Shown here piece by piece: positions 53,444-62,321 of a stretch of 64,000 bases of DNA. Each line of letters opens with the position of its first letter. The stretch's first letter is position 1. The position numbers and the translations under genes were made by a program. Under the pieces are notes generated by a model, which ran no database searches, was not told where the DNA came from, and was given only the letters and a program-made list of their open reading frames with translations. Source of the DNA: Nitrosovibrio tenuis (GTDB taxonomy: Bacteria > Pseudomonadota > Gammaproteobacteria > Burkholderiales > Nitrosomonadaceae); assembly GCF_900109785.1 (NCBI RefSeq), contig NZ_FOBH01000001.1, positions 310,001 through 374,000 on the forward strand, given 5' to 3'.

Positions 53444-55204
53444 ATCATGAGCAGCCGCCAGTTATGCCGGCGTCTGATGAGATATATCGCGCCCAATTGG
53501 GAAGTGCTTGCGTTTGCGCTGGCAGGCATGATCGTGATGGCGGCGACGGTGCCGATGCTGGCTGCGTTGCTGCGGCCGCTGCTGGACGAGGCTATTACGG
53601 GCAAGAACCGGGAACTGATGCAATTAGTGCTGATGGGAATCATCGCGCTCTTCGCAGTCCGGGGCGCGGCGGGACATATCAGTACCTATGCCATCAATTG
53701 GCTAGGCAGCAAACTGACTGCAGACTTGCGGGTGGACATGTTCGAGAAATTATTGAGCTTGCCGGGTCGCTATTATGCCAGCCATTCTGCGGGCAGCCTC
53801 ATCTCCAGGATCACATCCGATAGTGACCAGGTCGCTCGAACCTTTATCGCCGTGGCCACCATTTTGGTGAAGGATACATTTACGATTATTGGCCTGTTGG
53901 GATGGGCGTTTTATCTCGATTGGCAGCTCTCGCTGCTGGCATTATCCATGACATGCCTGATCCTGCTGATCGTGCGCTTGATCGCTGTCAAGCTGCAACG
54001 AATGGAGTCCGATGTGGGGCAATCAGTGGACGGCATCACTTCGGTGGTGCAGGAATCCATTGAAAACTACGCGGCGGTCAAGCTTTACGGCGGTCAGCAG
54101 TATGAAAGCCGCCGTGTGCGCGAGCAGACAGCCGGAATGCACCGTTTCATCATGAAACGGACAGCCGTCGCGGCCCTTGGTATTCCAGTGATACAAATGG
54201 CCACTGCTGCTGCACTGGCCGCCACTATCTATTTTGCTGTTCAGCAATCCTTTGTCGATGAGATCACGGCGGGGGGATTTGCTTCACTTATAGCGGCTCT
54301 GGCAATGCTGGTCGTTCCTGTAAAGCGCATCGCCGGCATAAAGGCAACTTTACAGCCGGGGCTGATCGCGGGCGACAGCATATTCTCGTTATTGGACGAG
54401 CCGCCTGAACCGGAGACCGGAACAGTTGCCATTGAGCGCACACGCGGAGAGCTGCGTTTCGAACAAGTCAGCTTCTGCCCTGCAGTAGGAGATGGTTTTG
54501 AAGCGGGTCCCGAATCAGGTTTCGAAGCATGCTCAGTGCTGCGGGACATTAATCTGATGGTGCATCCAGGCGAGATGGTAGCCCTGGTCAGTTTTCAGAC
54601 AAGCAGTGCGGCCGCGCTTGCGAATCTCGTGCCGCTTTTTTTTCGTCCTGTAAGCGGAAGAATTTTGCTTGACGGCAGGGATCTGCAAAGCATCAGTTTA
54701 GCCAGCCTGCGCGCCAATATAGCGCTGATATCCGCGGACGCGGAGCTGTTCAACGACACCATTGCGGCCAACATCGCCTATGGTGACATGAGTTGTGCAA
54801 CCGAAGCCAGGATCATGTCGGCGGCGTATGCCGCCCGTGTGTCGGAGTTTGTGCGGGAGCTGCCGGAGGGATTGCAAACGCCAGTCGGAACACAGGGTTT
54901 AAAACTGTCTGCAGGACAGCGGTTCCGTATCGCTATTGCGCGGGCATTATTGAAAAATTCCCCTGTCCTTATCGTGAACGAGATAAGTAAAGCGCTCGAC
55001 GCCGAAACCACGCATCATATGGATGCGTTGGAAGCCGTAACGCGGGGACGCACTACGCTGGTCATCACGCACCGTTTAGCCACTCTGAGTAAAACCGATC
55101 GCGTTGTCCTGCTGCATAAAGGCAGCATTACGGCAATTGGCAGCCACAGCGAACTGTTGGCGAAGCATGGAACTTACGCCAGACTTGCACGGACATTTAT
55201 CTGA
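53438..55204 (+). CDS. MsbA-like ABC exporter with degenerate ATP-binding motifs
   Basis: A 588-aa half-transporter fused to a nucleotide-binding domain, organised like the lipid A flippase MsbA: six transmembrane segments (to about residue 310) then an NBD. The NBD is abnormal. Where Walker A should read G-x-x-G-x-G-K-T it has ALVSFQTSSAAALANL, with no P-loop lysine. Walker B is VLIVNE, with Asp replaced by Asn, and the signature is LSAGQRFRIAIARALL, with the second residue Ala rather than Gly. The switch His (VITHRLATL) is retained. The membrane half and the frame are intact over 588 codons, arguing against simple decay. It may be non-ATPase or work with a partner. Confidence 0.85.
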   Translation: MQIMSSRQLCRRLMRYIAPNWEVLAFALAGMIVMAATVPMLAALLRPLLDEAITGKNRELMQLVLMGIIALFAVRGAAGHISTYAINWLGSKLTADLRVDMFEKLLSLPGRYYASHSAGSLISRITSDSDQVARTFIAVATILVKDTFTIIGLLGWAFYLDWQLSLLALSMTCLILLIVRLIAVKLQRMESDVGQSVDGITSVVQESIENYAAVKLYGGQQYESRRVREQTAGMHRFIMKRTAVAALGIPVIQMATAAALAATIYFAVQQSFVDEITAGGFASLIAALAMLVVPVKRIAGIKATLQPGLIAGDSIFSLLDEPPEPETGTVAIERTRGELRFEQVSFCPAVGDGFEAGPESGFEACSVLRDINLMVHPGEMVALVSFQTSSAAALANLVPLFFRPVSGRILLDGRDLQSISLASLRANIALISADAELFNDTIAANIAYGDMSCATEARIMSAAYAARVSEFVRELPEGLQTPVGTQGLKLSAGQRFRIAIARALLKNSPVLIVNEISKALDAETTHHMDALEAVTRGRTTLVITHRLATLSKTDRVVLLHKGSITAIGSHSELLAKHGTYARLARTFI

Positions 55205-55258
55205 ACCGGGATATGCTGACTGGCCCTGTCGCCATCCAATGCCTATCCGTACTTATGC

Positions 55259-57286
55259 TTATCCGTATGGCACACTCAGAACATCACTACGAAGATCGCC
55301 GTCGATCCTTTCAGTGAACTCGTGCGTCGCCCGCCGTTCCTGTTGGCTTGATTCCCCGGACGAATATCCGGGTACCCATTTTGCCAATTCATGTTTGGCT
55401 TCGGCATCACTGAGTACCGGATGCCCGTTTAGCCATGCCAACAGCTCTGCCAGCCATTTTTCGTCCACCCGGCGTGCCTGGGCAATGCGTAATTTGGGGT
55501 GAGGTGTCGGCAATGTGTTTTCGTCATCCGCCAACAATTCTTCGTAGAGTTTCTCTCCAGGCCGCAATCCGTTGTAGACAATCTTTATGTCGTCCTCGCT
55601 CAGACCCGAGAGACGGATCATGTCTCTCGCAAGATCAACGATTTTTACCGGCTCACCCATATCCAGTACAAAGATTTCACCGCTGTCCCTCCTCCCGCCC
55701 ATCAATCCCGCTTGCAGAACCAGTTGCGCGGCCTCGGGTATGGACATGAAATAACGAGTGATTTCGGCATGTGTAACGGTAATTGGGCCGCCCCTTGCAA
55801 TCTGTTCGCGGAATTTTGGAATGACGCTCCCTGCGCTCCCCAGTACGTTACCGAAACGTACGATCACAAAGCCCGCCTCTCGCGTCGCATTTACCGAATT
55901 CTCCCTGCCAGGGAGAGGAACGGGCTGTTGTAATGCCTGGCATATCATTTCCGCCAGACGCTTGCTCGCGCCCATTACGTTCGTGGGATTGACCGCTTTA
56001 TCGGTCGAGATCAATACGAACTTCTCCGCCCCATGCTCAATGGCAGTTTGTGCCAGGACGTAAGTGCCAAGGACATTGTTCAACACCGCCTGCCAGGCAT
56101 TATCCTGTTCCATGAGCGGCACATGCTTATAGGCGGCGGCGTGAAATACAACTGTCGGACTATATTGTGAAAAAACCTGAGCCAGACGCGGCTTATCCTT
56201 GACATCGCCTATAGCAAAGGCCATTGATATTTCGGGGAAACTGGCCTGGAATTCCTGTTCAACGCTGTATAGCGCGAATTCATTCAGTTCGAACAGCACC
56301 AGGCGGCCCGGTCTGAACCTGGCGATCTGCCGACATAATTCCGATCCGATTGAGCCGCCGGCGCCGGTGACCAGCACGGTTTTTCCTGCCAGGAGGTGAT
56401 GCAACCCTTCGTTATCCAATACCACAGGATCTCTGCCCAGCAGGTCTTCGGGCTCGACGCTGCGGATTTGCGATACCGTGATTTTGCCGCTGATCAAATC
56501 GTCATATGAAGGGACGGTCAGCGCCTTCACCCCGGCGGCAGCACACATCTCCAGCGCTCGGCGGCGGTCACGGTGAAGACGATTTGACCTGCGCCGGTCG
56601 GGCTCGGCGCGGTAGGATTGGCGGCGGTCGTATCCGGATGAGGTCATGGCGATAATGGCATGGCCGACCCCGAGTTTTTTAGCTATCCTCGGCAAATCAC
56701 TGATGCGGCCCAGGATCTTGAAATCGTGCAGTGTCAAGCCGCGCTTTGCAGGATCGTCATCAAGTAATCCCGCTACTCTCCATTGCGTGCTGCGAGAGAG
56801 TTCCTTCACCAGGCTGACAGAAGCATCTCCAGCGCCGAGAACCAGTACAAGGGTTCCCTCCAGTTTCTTCTGCCCGTAGAGCCGGTGTTCCTTCCAAAAC
56901 CGGTAGGAGATTCGGCTGCTTCCCATAATGAACAGAAGCAGAATGGGAGCAAGCAGCAGCACTGAGCGCGGTACCCCTGAGTGAACTTGCAACATGAACA
57001 AGGCCAGAGGCACCGCGAACGCCGACATCAATACGGCAAACAGGATACGCCGCAAATCGGGCAAGCTGGCGTAGTGCCAGAGCCCGCGATACAGGCCGAA
57101 TCCCACGAACGCTGCCGCATGTATTGGTATCACCCAGGGCAGGATGTGTTTCAATGATGAAAAATAAAGAGGAGGTATTTCAAAATTGAAACGAAAAGAA
57201 TAAGCCAGCCACCACGCGATGACCGCCGCCACAACGTCATGAATGAACGCGATTAGAGACCGTATGTTAGGTTTGTGCAAGAGCAT
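55259..57286 (-). CDS. Nucleotide-sugar 4,6-dehydratase/epimerase, CapD/WbpM type
   Basis: A 675-aa membrane-anchored dehydratase. Four transmembrane segments occupy about residues 10-125; a linker with a first Rossmann-like region (LVLVLGAGDASVSLVKEL) precedes the catalytic SDR domain with VTGAGGSIGSELCRQI. The active-site strand is STDKAVNPTNVMGASKR, in which the usual Tyr is replaced by Met as in the WbpM/FlaA1 family. These act on UDP-GlcNAc to give UDP-4-keto sugars for O-antigen or glycoprotein glycans. It pairs with the WecA-like gene 24 bp upstream. Confidence 0.92.
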   Translation of the reverse strand: MLLHKPNIRSLIAFIHDVVAAVIAWWLAYSFRFNFEIPPLYFSSLKHILPWVIPIHAAAFVGFGLYRGLWHYASLPDLRRILFAVLMSAFAVPLALFMLQVHSGVPRSVLLLAPILLLFIMGSSRISYRFWKEHRLYGQKKLEGTLVLVLGAGDASVSLVKELSRSTQWRVAGLLDDDPAKRGLTLHDFKILGRISDLPRIAKKLGVGHAIIAMTSSGYDRRQSYRAEPDRRRSNRLHRDRRRALEMCAAAGVKALTVPSYDDLISGKITVSQIRSVEPEDLLGRDPVVLDNEGLHHLLAGKTVLVTGAGGSIGSELCRQIARFRPGRLVLFELNEFALYSVEQEFQASFPEISMAFAIGDVKDKPRLAQVFSQYSPTVVFHAAAYKHVPLMEQDNAWQAVLNNVLGTYVLAQTAIEHGAEKFVLISTDKAVNPTNVMGASKRLAEMICQALQQPVPLPGRENSVNATREAGFVIVRFGNVLGSAGSVIPKFREQIARGGPITVTHAEITRYFMSIPEAAQLVLQAGLMGGRRDSGEIFVLDMGEPVKIVDLARDMIRLSGLSEDDIKIVYNGLRPGEKLYEELLADDENTLPTPHPKLRIAQARRVDEKWLAELLAWLNGHPVLSDAEAKHELAKWVPGYSSGESSQQERRATHEFTERIDGDLRSDVLSVPYG

Positions 57287-57310
57287 GATATTGGCATGTT
57301 ATCGGGCATG

Positions 57311-58303
57311 CTAGGAGCCGCTGGGGCGGCGTTTCCAGTAGCGATCGGAGACAAGCATCATCACTGCATAAATTCCGCTCCAGGCGATGCAGACTCCCAG
57401 TTGAACAGAAGTATTCTGTGTCATTGCCCACATTGCGCTGGCGCCCGTTGCCAGCATAAGAACATAAGCGAGCAGCGCCGTATTACGGTGGCCTAACCCG
57501 CTTTGCACCATGCGCTGATAGTAATGCTCACGATGCGCCTGCCAAACCTTCGCGCCGCGGAGACCGCGTTTTACAAGCGTGATGGAAGCGTCCGCAATGA
57601 AAGGTGAAAATACCAGCGCAGGCAACCATAACGGCCAATCACCGTTTATCCAGCCCGTCAATCCCAGCGCTGCGGCCAAAAATCCCAACGGGATCGATCC
57701 CGCGTCTCCCATGAAAATACGCGCCGGATGGAAATTGAACAGGAGGAAAGCTCCGGCAGCGGCGGCAATGCAGAAATTTATCATTGCAAACGGCTCGTTT
57801 CCGGCCGACCATGCAACCATGCCATAAGAACTGAAACCAATTAGTGCCATGCCACCTGCCAGGCCATCCGAACCATCCATAAAATTATAAAGATTGAGCA
57901 TCCAGGTGATTGCGACGGCGGCCATGATTGCGGCGACCCAGCCATGCGTATCGGATAGCATCGAAATCGATAGCGAGGCTGCAACGGCGCCGTGCAGCAG
58001 TAACCTTACCCAGACGGGCAAGCCGAAAACATCGTCGGCAAAAGATATCGCTACCAGCAGCATAACGCTCGTCCACAAGAGCAAAGGTAGTGCGTCAGGA
58101 ACGAGCGCCCACGAGACAAGGATCCCCGACATCAACCCAAGCCCCCCGGTTCGCGGAACAGCCCTGCTATGGAGCGACCGGGAGTTGGGATAATCGAGTA
58201 TCCTGAGGAAGCTGCCATTGGCCAGATACCGAACCAGCGCGAGCGTCACCGTAAATGCTGCCAGCGGAGCCAAAACCATCGAAAGCGAAGGACCGGCAAT
58301 CAC
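57311..58303 (-). CDS. WecA/WbpL-like undecaprenyl-phosphate sugar-phosphate transferase
   Basis: A 330-aa multi-pass enzyme of the MraY/WecA family that starts lipid-linked glycans by transferring a sugar phosphate to undecaprenyl phosphate. Signatures are SLHSRAVPRTGGLGLMSG, NFMDGSDGLAGGMAL, RIFMGDAGSIPLGFL, and the His motif WQAHREHYYQRMVQSGLGHR. GTG 58303 is first in frame, but a TATAAT box at 58312-58317 (minus strand) lies only 8 bp upstream, so the ATG at 58279 may be the true start. It forms a two-gene unit with the CapD/WbpM-type dehydratase. Confidence 0.9.
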   Translation of the reverse strand: MIAGPSLSMVLAPLAAFTVTLALVRYLANGSFLRILDYPNSRSLHSRAVPRTGGLGLMSGILVSWALVPDALPLLLWTSVMLLVAISFADDVFGLPVWVRLLLHGAVAASLSISMLSDTHGWVAAIMAAVAITWMLNLYNFMDGSDGLAGGMALIGFSSYGMVAWSAGNEPFAMINFCIAAAAGAFLLFNFHPARIFMGDAGSIPLGFLAAALGLTGWINGDWPLWLPALVFSPFIADASITLVKRGLRGAKVWQAHREHYYQRMVQSGLGHRNTALLAYVLMLATGASAMWAMTQNTSVQLGVCIAWSGIYAVMMLVSDRYWKRRPSGS

Positions 58304-58718
58304 AATAGTCGATTATAACTCTTGAGAATTTCGCGCTCGATCCGGCAAAAACAAGCCCGAGGTCATGCAGCCGATTATGCGTCTTATACTGGCGCGGAGC
58401 AATGGATTAACTGGCCCCTGGCGTAAAAGAGCAATTACATCTTCGTCAGCGGGATGCTTGCTTCCGGTTGGCGTCCAGCCAACTTCTAAGAATTCAGGAG
58501 GGATTGATAAATTTACAATCCCATGAGGGTGGTCCGGAGGCTCCTCAGGAAATTGCATCGCTGCTGGATATCGTTATTGGGGAGTAGCAGGTAATCTGTT
58601 TTTTCACTTTCATTTGAGGGACCGGGCAAGCTTTGCCGGTTCCCCGTGGAATTTGAATTTCGCGAATGAGGATGTTTTACTCCACTATATCGATTGTATT
58701 TCATATCCGAAACTACTG

Positions 58719-59951
58719 ATGAAAAAGACATCGCTTAACGCACAAATTCTGTTCGGGGTGGCCGCGGGTATCGTCCTCGGTCTGGCGCTGGCCGCGCTTG
58801 GAAAGGAATCGGCAGTCGCACAAACGGGACTCTATGTTTCCGAACTGATCGGGACCCTGTTTATCGACTTGTTGAAGATGGTGCTCATCCCTCTGGTATT
58901 TACATCCATCGCGGTAGGGGTTGCCAATTTACGCGCGCACCGGCAGATGCACAAGGTATGGAAGGCAACGCTAGGCTTCTTCGTATTTTCCATGGCGCTG
59001 GCAATCATACTGGGAATGACCGCCACCAACCTTGTCCGTCCGGGCGAGGGGTTGCAACTTGCGATGTTTCAGGATGCCATGCACGGTTTTCAGGCGAGGC
59101 ATATGTCGTTATCCGATTTTTTCGCCCATCTACTCCATACCCTGTTTCAGAATCCGATAGCGGCTCTGGCTCAGTCGAATGTACTGGCAGTTGTGGTTTT
59201 TGCGCTTTTGCTCGGCATTGCGCTGGTAATCGGGGGTGAGCGCTATGCCAATATTCTGATTCTGTTACAGGAATTTCTCGAGCTGATGCTGATGCTGGTA
59301 GGCTGGATCATGCGTTTGGCGCCGCTGGGTATTATGGCACTGCTGCTAAAGCTTGCCGCGACACAGGACACTGCCTTGCTTGTGACGTTGATGGAATTTG
59401 TCGCTGTAGTCATCACCACCACGTTATTGCATGGGGTAATCGTACTGCCGTTGATCCTTTACCTGGTCACCGGCATGAGTCCGCTCAAATTCTGGCGCGG
59501 CGCGCGTGAGGCATTGATAACCGCTTTTGCCACCAGTTCCAGTTCCGCCACGCTACCCGTCACGCTGCGCTGCGTGGAACAGCATCTGCACGTCAAGCGC
59601 GATATTGCCGGTTTCGTGGTGCCTCTGGGAGCGACGCTCAACATGGACGGAACCGCGCTATATGAGGCTGCGGCGGCTCTATTTATTGCCAACCTTGCGG
59701 GCATTGACCTTAACCTCATGCAACAGATGGTTGTGTTTATCACATCCATGCTTGCCGCGATGGGTGCGCCTGGCATTCCCAGCGCGGGAATGGTAACGAT
59801 GGTAATGGTGCTGCAATCGGTTGGCCTGCCGGCCGAAGCGATTGCAATCCTGCTTCCGATTGATCGTCTGCTGGACACTTTCCGCACGGCCGTCAATGTC
59901 GAAGGGGATATGGTGGGAAGTCTTGTGGTCCAGAAGTGGGTTAATAGGTGA
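58719..59951 (+). CDS. Dicarboxylate/amino acid:cation symporter (DAACS family)
   Basis: A protein of about 410 aa with eight transmembrane helices. It contains the serine-rich re-entrant loop FATSSSSATLPVTLRC, the NMDGTALYEAAAALFIA motif for cation and substrate binding, and the second re-entrant loop AAMGAPGIPSAGMVTM. These define the GltP/DctA family. The ATG at 58719 (MKKTSLNAQILFGVAAG) matches homologues; the frame opened at 58614 adds a non-family extension. It likely imports C4-dicarboxylates or Asp/Glu with protons or sodium. Monocistronic. Confidence 0.92.
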   Translation: MKKTSLNAQILFGVAAGIVLGLALAALGKESAVAQTGLYVSELIGTLFIDLLKMVLIPLVFTSIAVGVANLRAHRQMHKVWKATLGFFVFSMALAIILGMTATNLVRPGEGLQLAMFQDAMHGFQARHMSLSDFFAHLLHTLFQNPIAALAQSNVLAVVVFALLLGIALVIGGERYANILILLQEFLELMLMLVGWIMRLAPLGIMALLLKLAATQDTALLVTLMEFVAVVITTTLLHGVIVLPLILYLVTGMSPLKFWRGAREALITAFATSSSSATLPVTLRCVEQHLHVKRDIAGFVVPLGATLNMDGTALYEAAAALFIANLAGIDLNLMQQMVVFITSMLAAMGAPGIPSAGMVTMVMVLQSVGLPAEAIAILLPIDRLLDTFRTAVNVEGDMVGSLVVQKWVNR

Positions 59952-60099
59952 ACGGATAACAGGCGACAGCACCCCCGCATTACGCAGTTAATCCCCCGTT
60001 GTTTCCTTTGGCAATTGCCTGCGGCAATTTGCCACATTCCCAAGCTGATTTTCCCTCCTTACAATTGGTACAGGCCGTTATCAAGAGAGAGGGATTGCC

Positions 60100-60966
60100 G
60101 TGAAGACACCTGAAAGGATTCGACCGTTGATAGAAGAGGGACTGATCGACGAGGTTATCTGTCAGCTTATGGGTGGCAAGGAAGCTATGGTCTACGTGGT
60201 CCGCTGCGGCGAAAACGTTCGCTGTGCAAAAGTATATAAAGAGGTCAACAGGCGCAGTTTTCATCACAGTATTGATTACACGGAAGGCCGCAGAGAAAAA
60301 AATAGCCGCCATGCTCGTGCCATATGTAACGGGACGCGCTTTGGGCGTAAAGCGCGGCACGATGCATGGCAGAGCGTTGAAGTGGATACGCTGTATCGAC
60401 TTGCCGCCATCGGCGTGCCCGTTCCCCAACCCTACAATTTATTCGAGGGCGTGCTGCTGATGGAATTGATAACCGGCGGCAATGGGGGTGTCGCACCACG
60501 GCTCAACGATCTGAAGCTGACAGCGGAACAGTCCCGTGACTACTACTGCTTACTGGTGAGGCAGATCGTCCGTATGCTCTGTATCGGGGTCATCCACGGC
60601 GATTTGTCTCCATTCAATGTGCTTGCTGGCAGCCGCGGCCTGGTCATCATTGATCTGCCCCAGGCTATCAACGCAGCGCACAACAACAACGCTCGTAGCA
60701 TGCTCCTGCGAGACGTCGATAATCTTGCGGCGTATTTCGGCCGTTTTGCTCCGGATTTGCTGGCAATGGATTATGGCAGTGAGATATGGTCGCTTTACCA
60801 GGGCGGAAAGTTACACCCGGACGTCGACCTGACCGGGTACATCGAGCGCAACAGAAAGCCAGCCAATGTGTCCGGTGTCCTGCGAGCCGTCGATATTGTG
60901 CTTAAGAAAGAGGCGGCATGGCAGCGTTACAAGTTTGAAATGGGGCGACATGCGCGTCGTCGCTGA
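60100..60966 (+). CDS. RIO1-family serine protein kinase
   Basis: A 288-aa atypical kinase. It shows GGKEAMVYVVRCG (nucleotide loop), CAKVYKE (catalytic Lys), the hinge LLMELITG, the catalytic loop VIHGDLSPFNVL and the metal loop VIIDLPQAI. RIO kinases act in ribosome maturation in archaea and eukaryotes; proteobacterial versions like this are poorly understood. GTG start preceded by GAGAGGG. It stands alone between a transporter and an Asp-box gene. Confidence 0.9.
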   Translation: MKTPERIRPLIEEGLIDEVICQLMGGKEAMVYVVRCGENVRCAKVYKEVNRRSFHHSIDYTEGRREKNSRHARAICNGTRFGRKARHDAWQSVEVDTLYRLAAIGVPVPQPYNLFEGVLLMELITGGNGGVAPRLNDLKLTAEQSRDYYCLLVRQIVRMLCIGVIHGDLSPFNVLAGSRGLVIIDLPQAINAAHNNNARSMLLRDVDNLAAYFGRFAPDLLAMDYGSEIWSLYQGGKLHPDVDLTGYIERNRKPANVSGVLRAVDIVLKKEAAWQRYKFEMGRHARRR

Positions 60967-61092
60967 TTCAAAAAAATTTGAATCACAAAGACTTACCGGA
61001 GATAACTGACGAGGTGCGACAATTTGTCGCATTCTCAAGCTTCGAAAGATGGATTATTCTCCTTGCCCTGATACCAGAATGAAAACTTAAAG

Positions 61093-62307
61093 ATGCACAG
61101 GATCTTTCATATTGGTGCTGCTTTTTGGATGGCGGCTTCAGCAGATGCATTTGCGGACCATGATAGTTCAGCCGGGGGAGGAGAAGGCCAATCCATGACT
61201 CGCCCGGCGAAGACGACGCTGGCAGTCGGTGCGGCGCTGGATGATCGTGGGCGATTGTGGTTAGCGAAGGTTGAGAACCAGCGACTGTTGGTTTCCTGGT
61301 CGGATGACGGCGGCAAGAACTTTTCCAGCCCGGTTCCAGCCACACCTGAGCCGGAGAACATCCTGGCTGATGGGGAGAATCGCCCCAAGATTGCCGTTGC
61401 ACGCGACGGTACGGTGCTCTTGACCTGGGTACAGTCGCTGCCGCAGAAATATTCAGGAAATGTTCGTTTTGCGCGGTCGTCGGATTCAGGTCAGACTTTT
61501 TCTCAGCCTGTCACCCTGAACGATGACGGCCGTATCACCAGCCATCGTTTTGATTCGATGGCAATAGATGGCACGGGCAGGGTGGTGGTTGCCTGGCTGG
61601 ATGCCCGCGATCGGGACGCGGCGAAGGAGAGGGGGGAAGCGTTTTCCGGGACATCCATTTATACCGCGCAGTCGTTCGATAACGGCGCAAATTTTCATCC
61701 TAACCGCAGATTTCAGGCGCACACCTGCGAATGTTGCCGCATCGCGCTAACCTGGACAGCAGAAGGTCCAGTAGCGTTCTGGCGAAATATTTTTGGTTCC
61801 AACACACGCGATTTCGCGATCGCAAACCTAGATAAGGGTGGCGTACGCCGCGCCACGGATGACGAATGGCAAATTGATGCATGCCCGCATAACGGAGGCA
61901 GTATCGCGACTGGCTACCGGGACCAGCTCCATCTGACATGGTTTACCGATGGCTCCACGCGCCGCGGCTTGTTCTATAAGCATATCGACGGCAATTGGCA
62001 ATCGCCGCCCTTGCCCATCGGAAATCCCTCAGCTCAGGCTAGTCATGCTTCCGTGGCGGCAGCGGGAAAAACCGTTCTGCTCACCTGGCGGGAATTCGAC
62101 GGAAACTCGTATTCAGTGGAGCTGATGTACTCGAATGATGCCGGCTCGTCCTGGAGCAAACCCATGCGCCTGATGGAGTCTGCCGGCGCGACCGATTATC
62201 CCATTCCGTTGATCGATGGAAGAAGAGTACTCATCGTATGGAATACGGCAAAAGACGGCTTACGTATTGTGCCTATCGAACGGGTCGCCGCAATACGCTC
62301 CAGCTGA
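61093..62307 (+). CDS. Secreted Asp-box (BNR-repeat, sialidase-like fold) protein with a CxCC motif
   Basis: A 404-aa exported protein (signal peptide near MHRIFHIGAAFWMAASADAF). At least four Asp-box repeats are seen: SWSDDGGKNFSSP, SSDSGQTFSQP, SFDNGANFHP and SNDAGSSWSK, a six-bladed-propeller layout. Two cysteine motifs, HTCECCRIAL and DACPHNGGS, could bind a metal or form disulfides; they are not part of the sialidase active site. The catalytic Arg triad of true sialidases could not be confirmed. It lies 14 bp upstream of a TonB-dependent receptor, suggesting a linked uptake role, possibly metal. Confidence 0.8.
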   Translation: MHRIFHIGAAFWMAASADAFADHDSSAGGGEGQSMTRPAKTTLAVGAALDDRGRLWLAKVENQRLLVSWSDDGGKNFSSPVPATPEPENILADGENRPKIAVARDGTVLLTWVQSLPQKYSGNVRFARSSDSGQTFSQPVTLNDDGRITSHRFDSMAIDGTGRVVVAWLDARDRDAAKERGEAFSGTSIYTAQSFDNGANFHPNRRFQAHTCECCRIALTWTAEGPVAFWRNIFGSNTRDFAIANLDKGGVRRATDDEWQIDACPHNGGSIATGYRDQLHLTWFTDGSTRRGLFYKHIDGNWQSPPLPIGNPSAQASHASVAAAGKTVLLTWREFDGNSYSVELMYSNDAGSSWSKPMRLMESAGATDYPIPLIDGRRVLIVWNTAKDGLRIVPIERVAAIRSS

Positions 62308-62321
62308 TTTCAAAAATAAAT

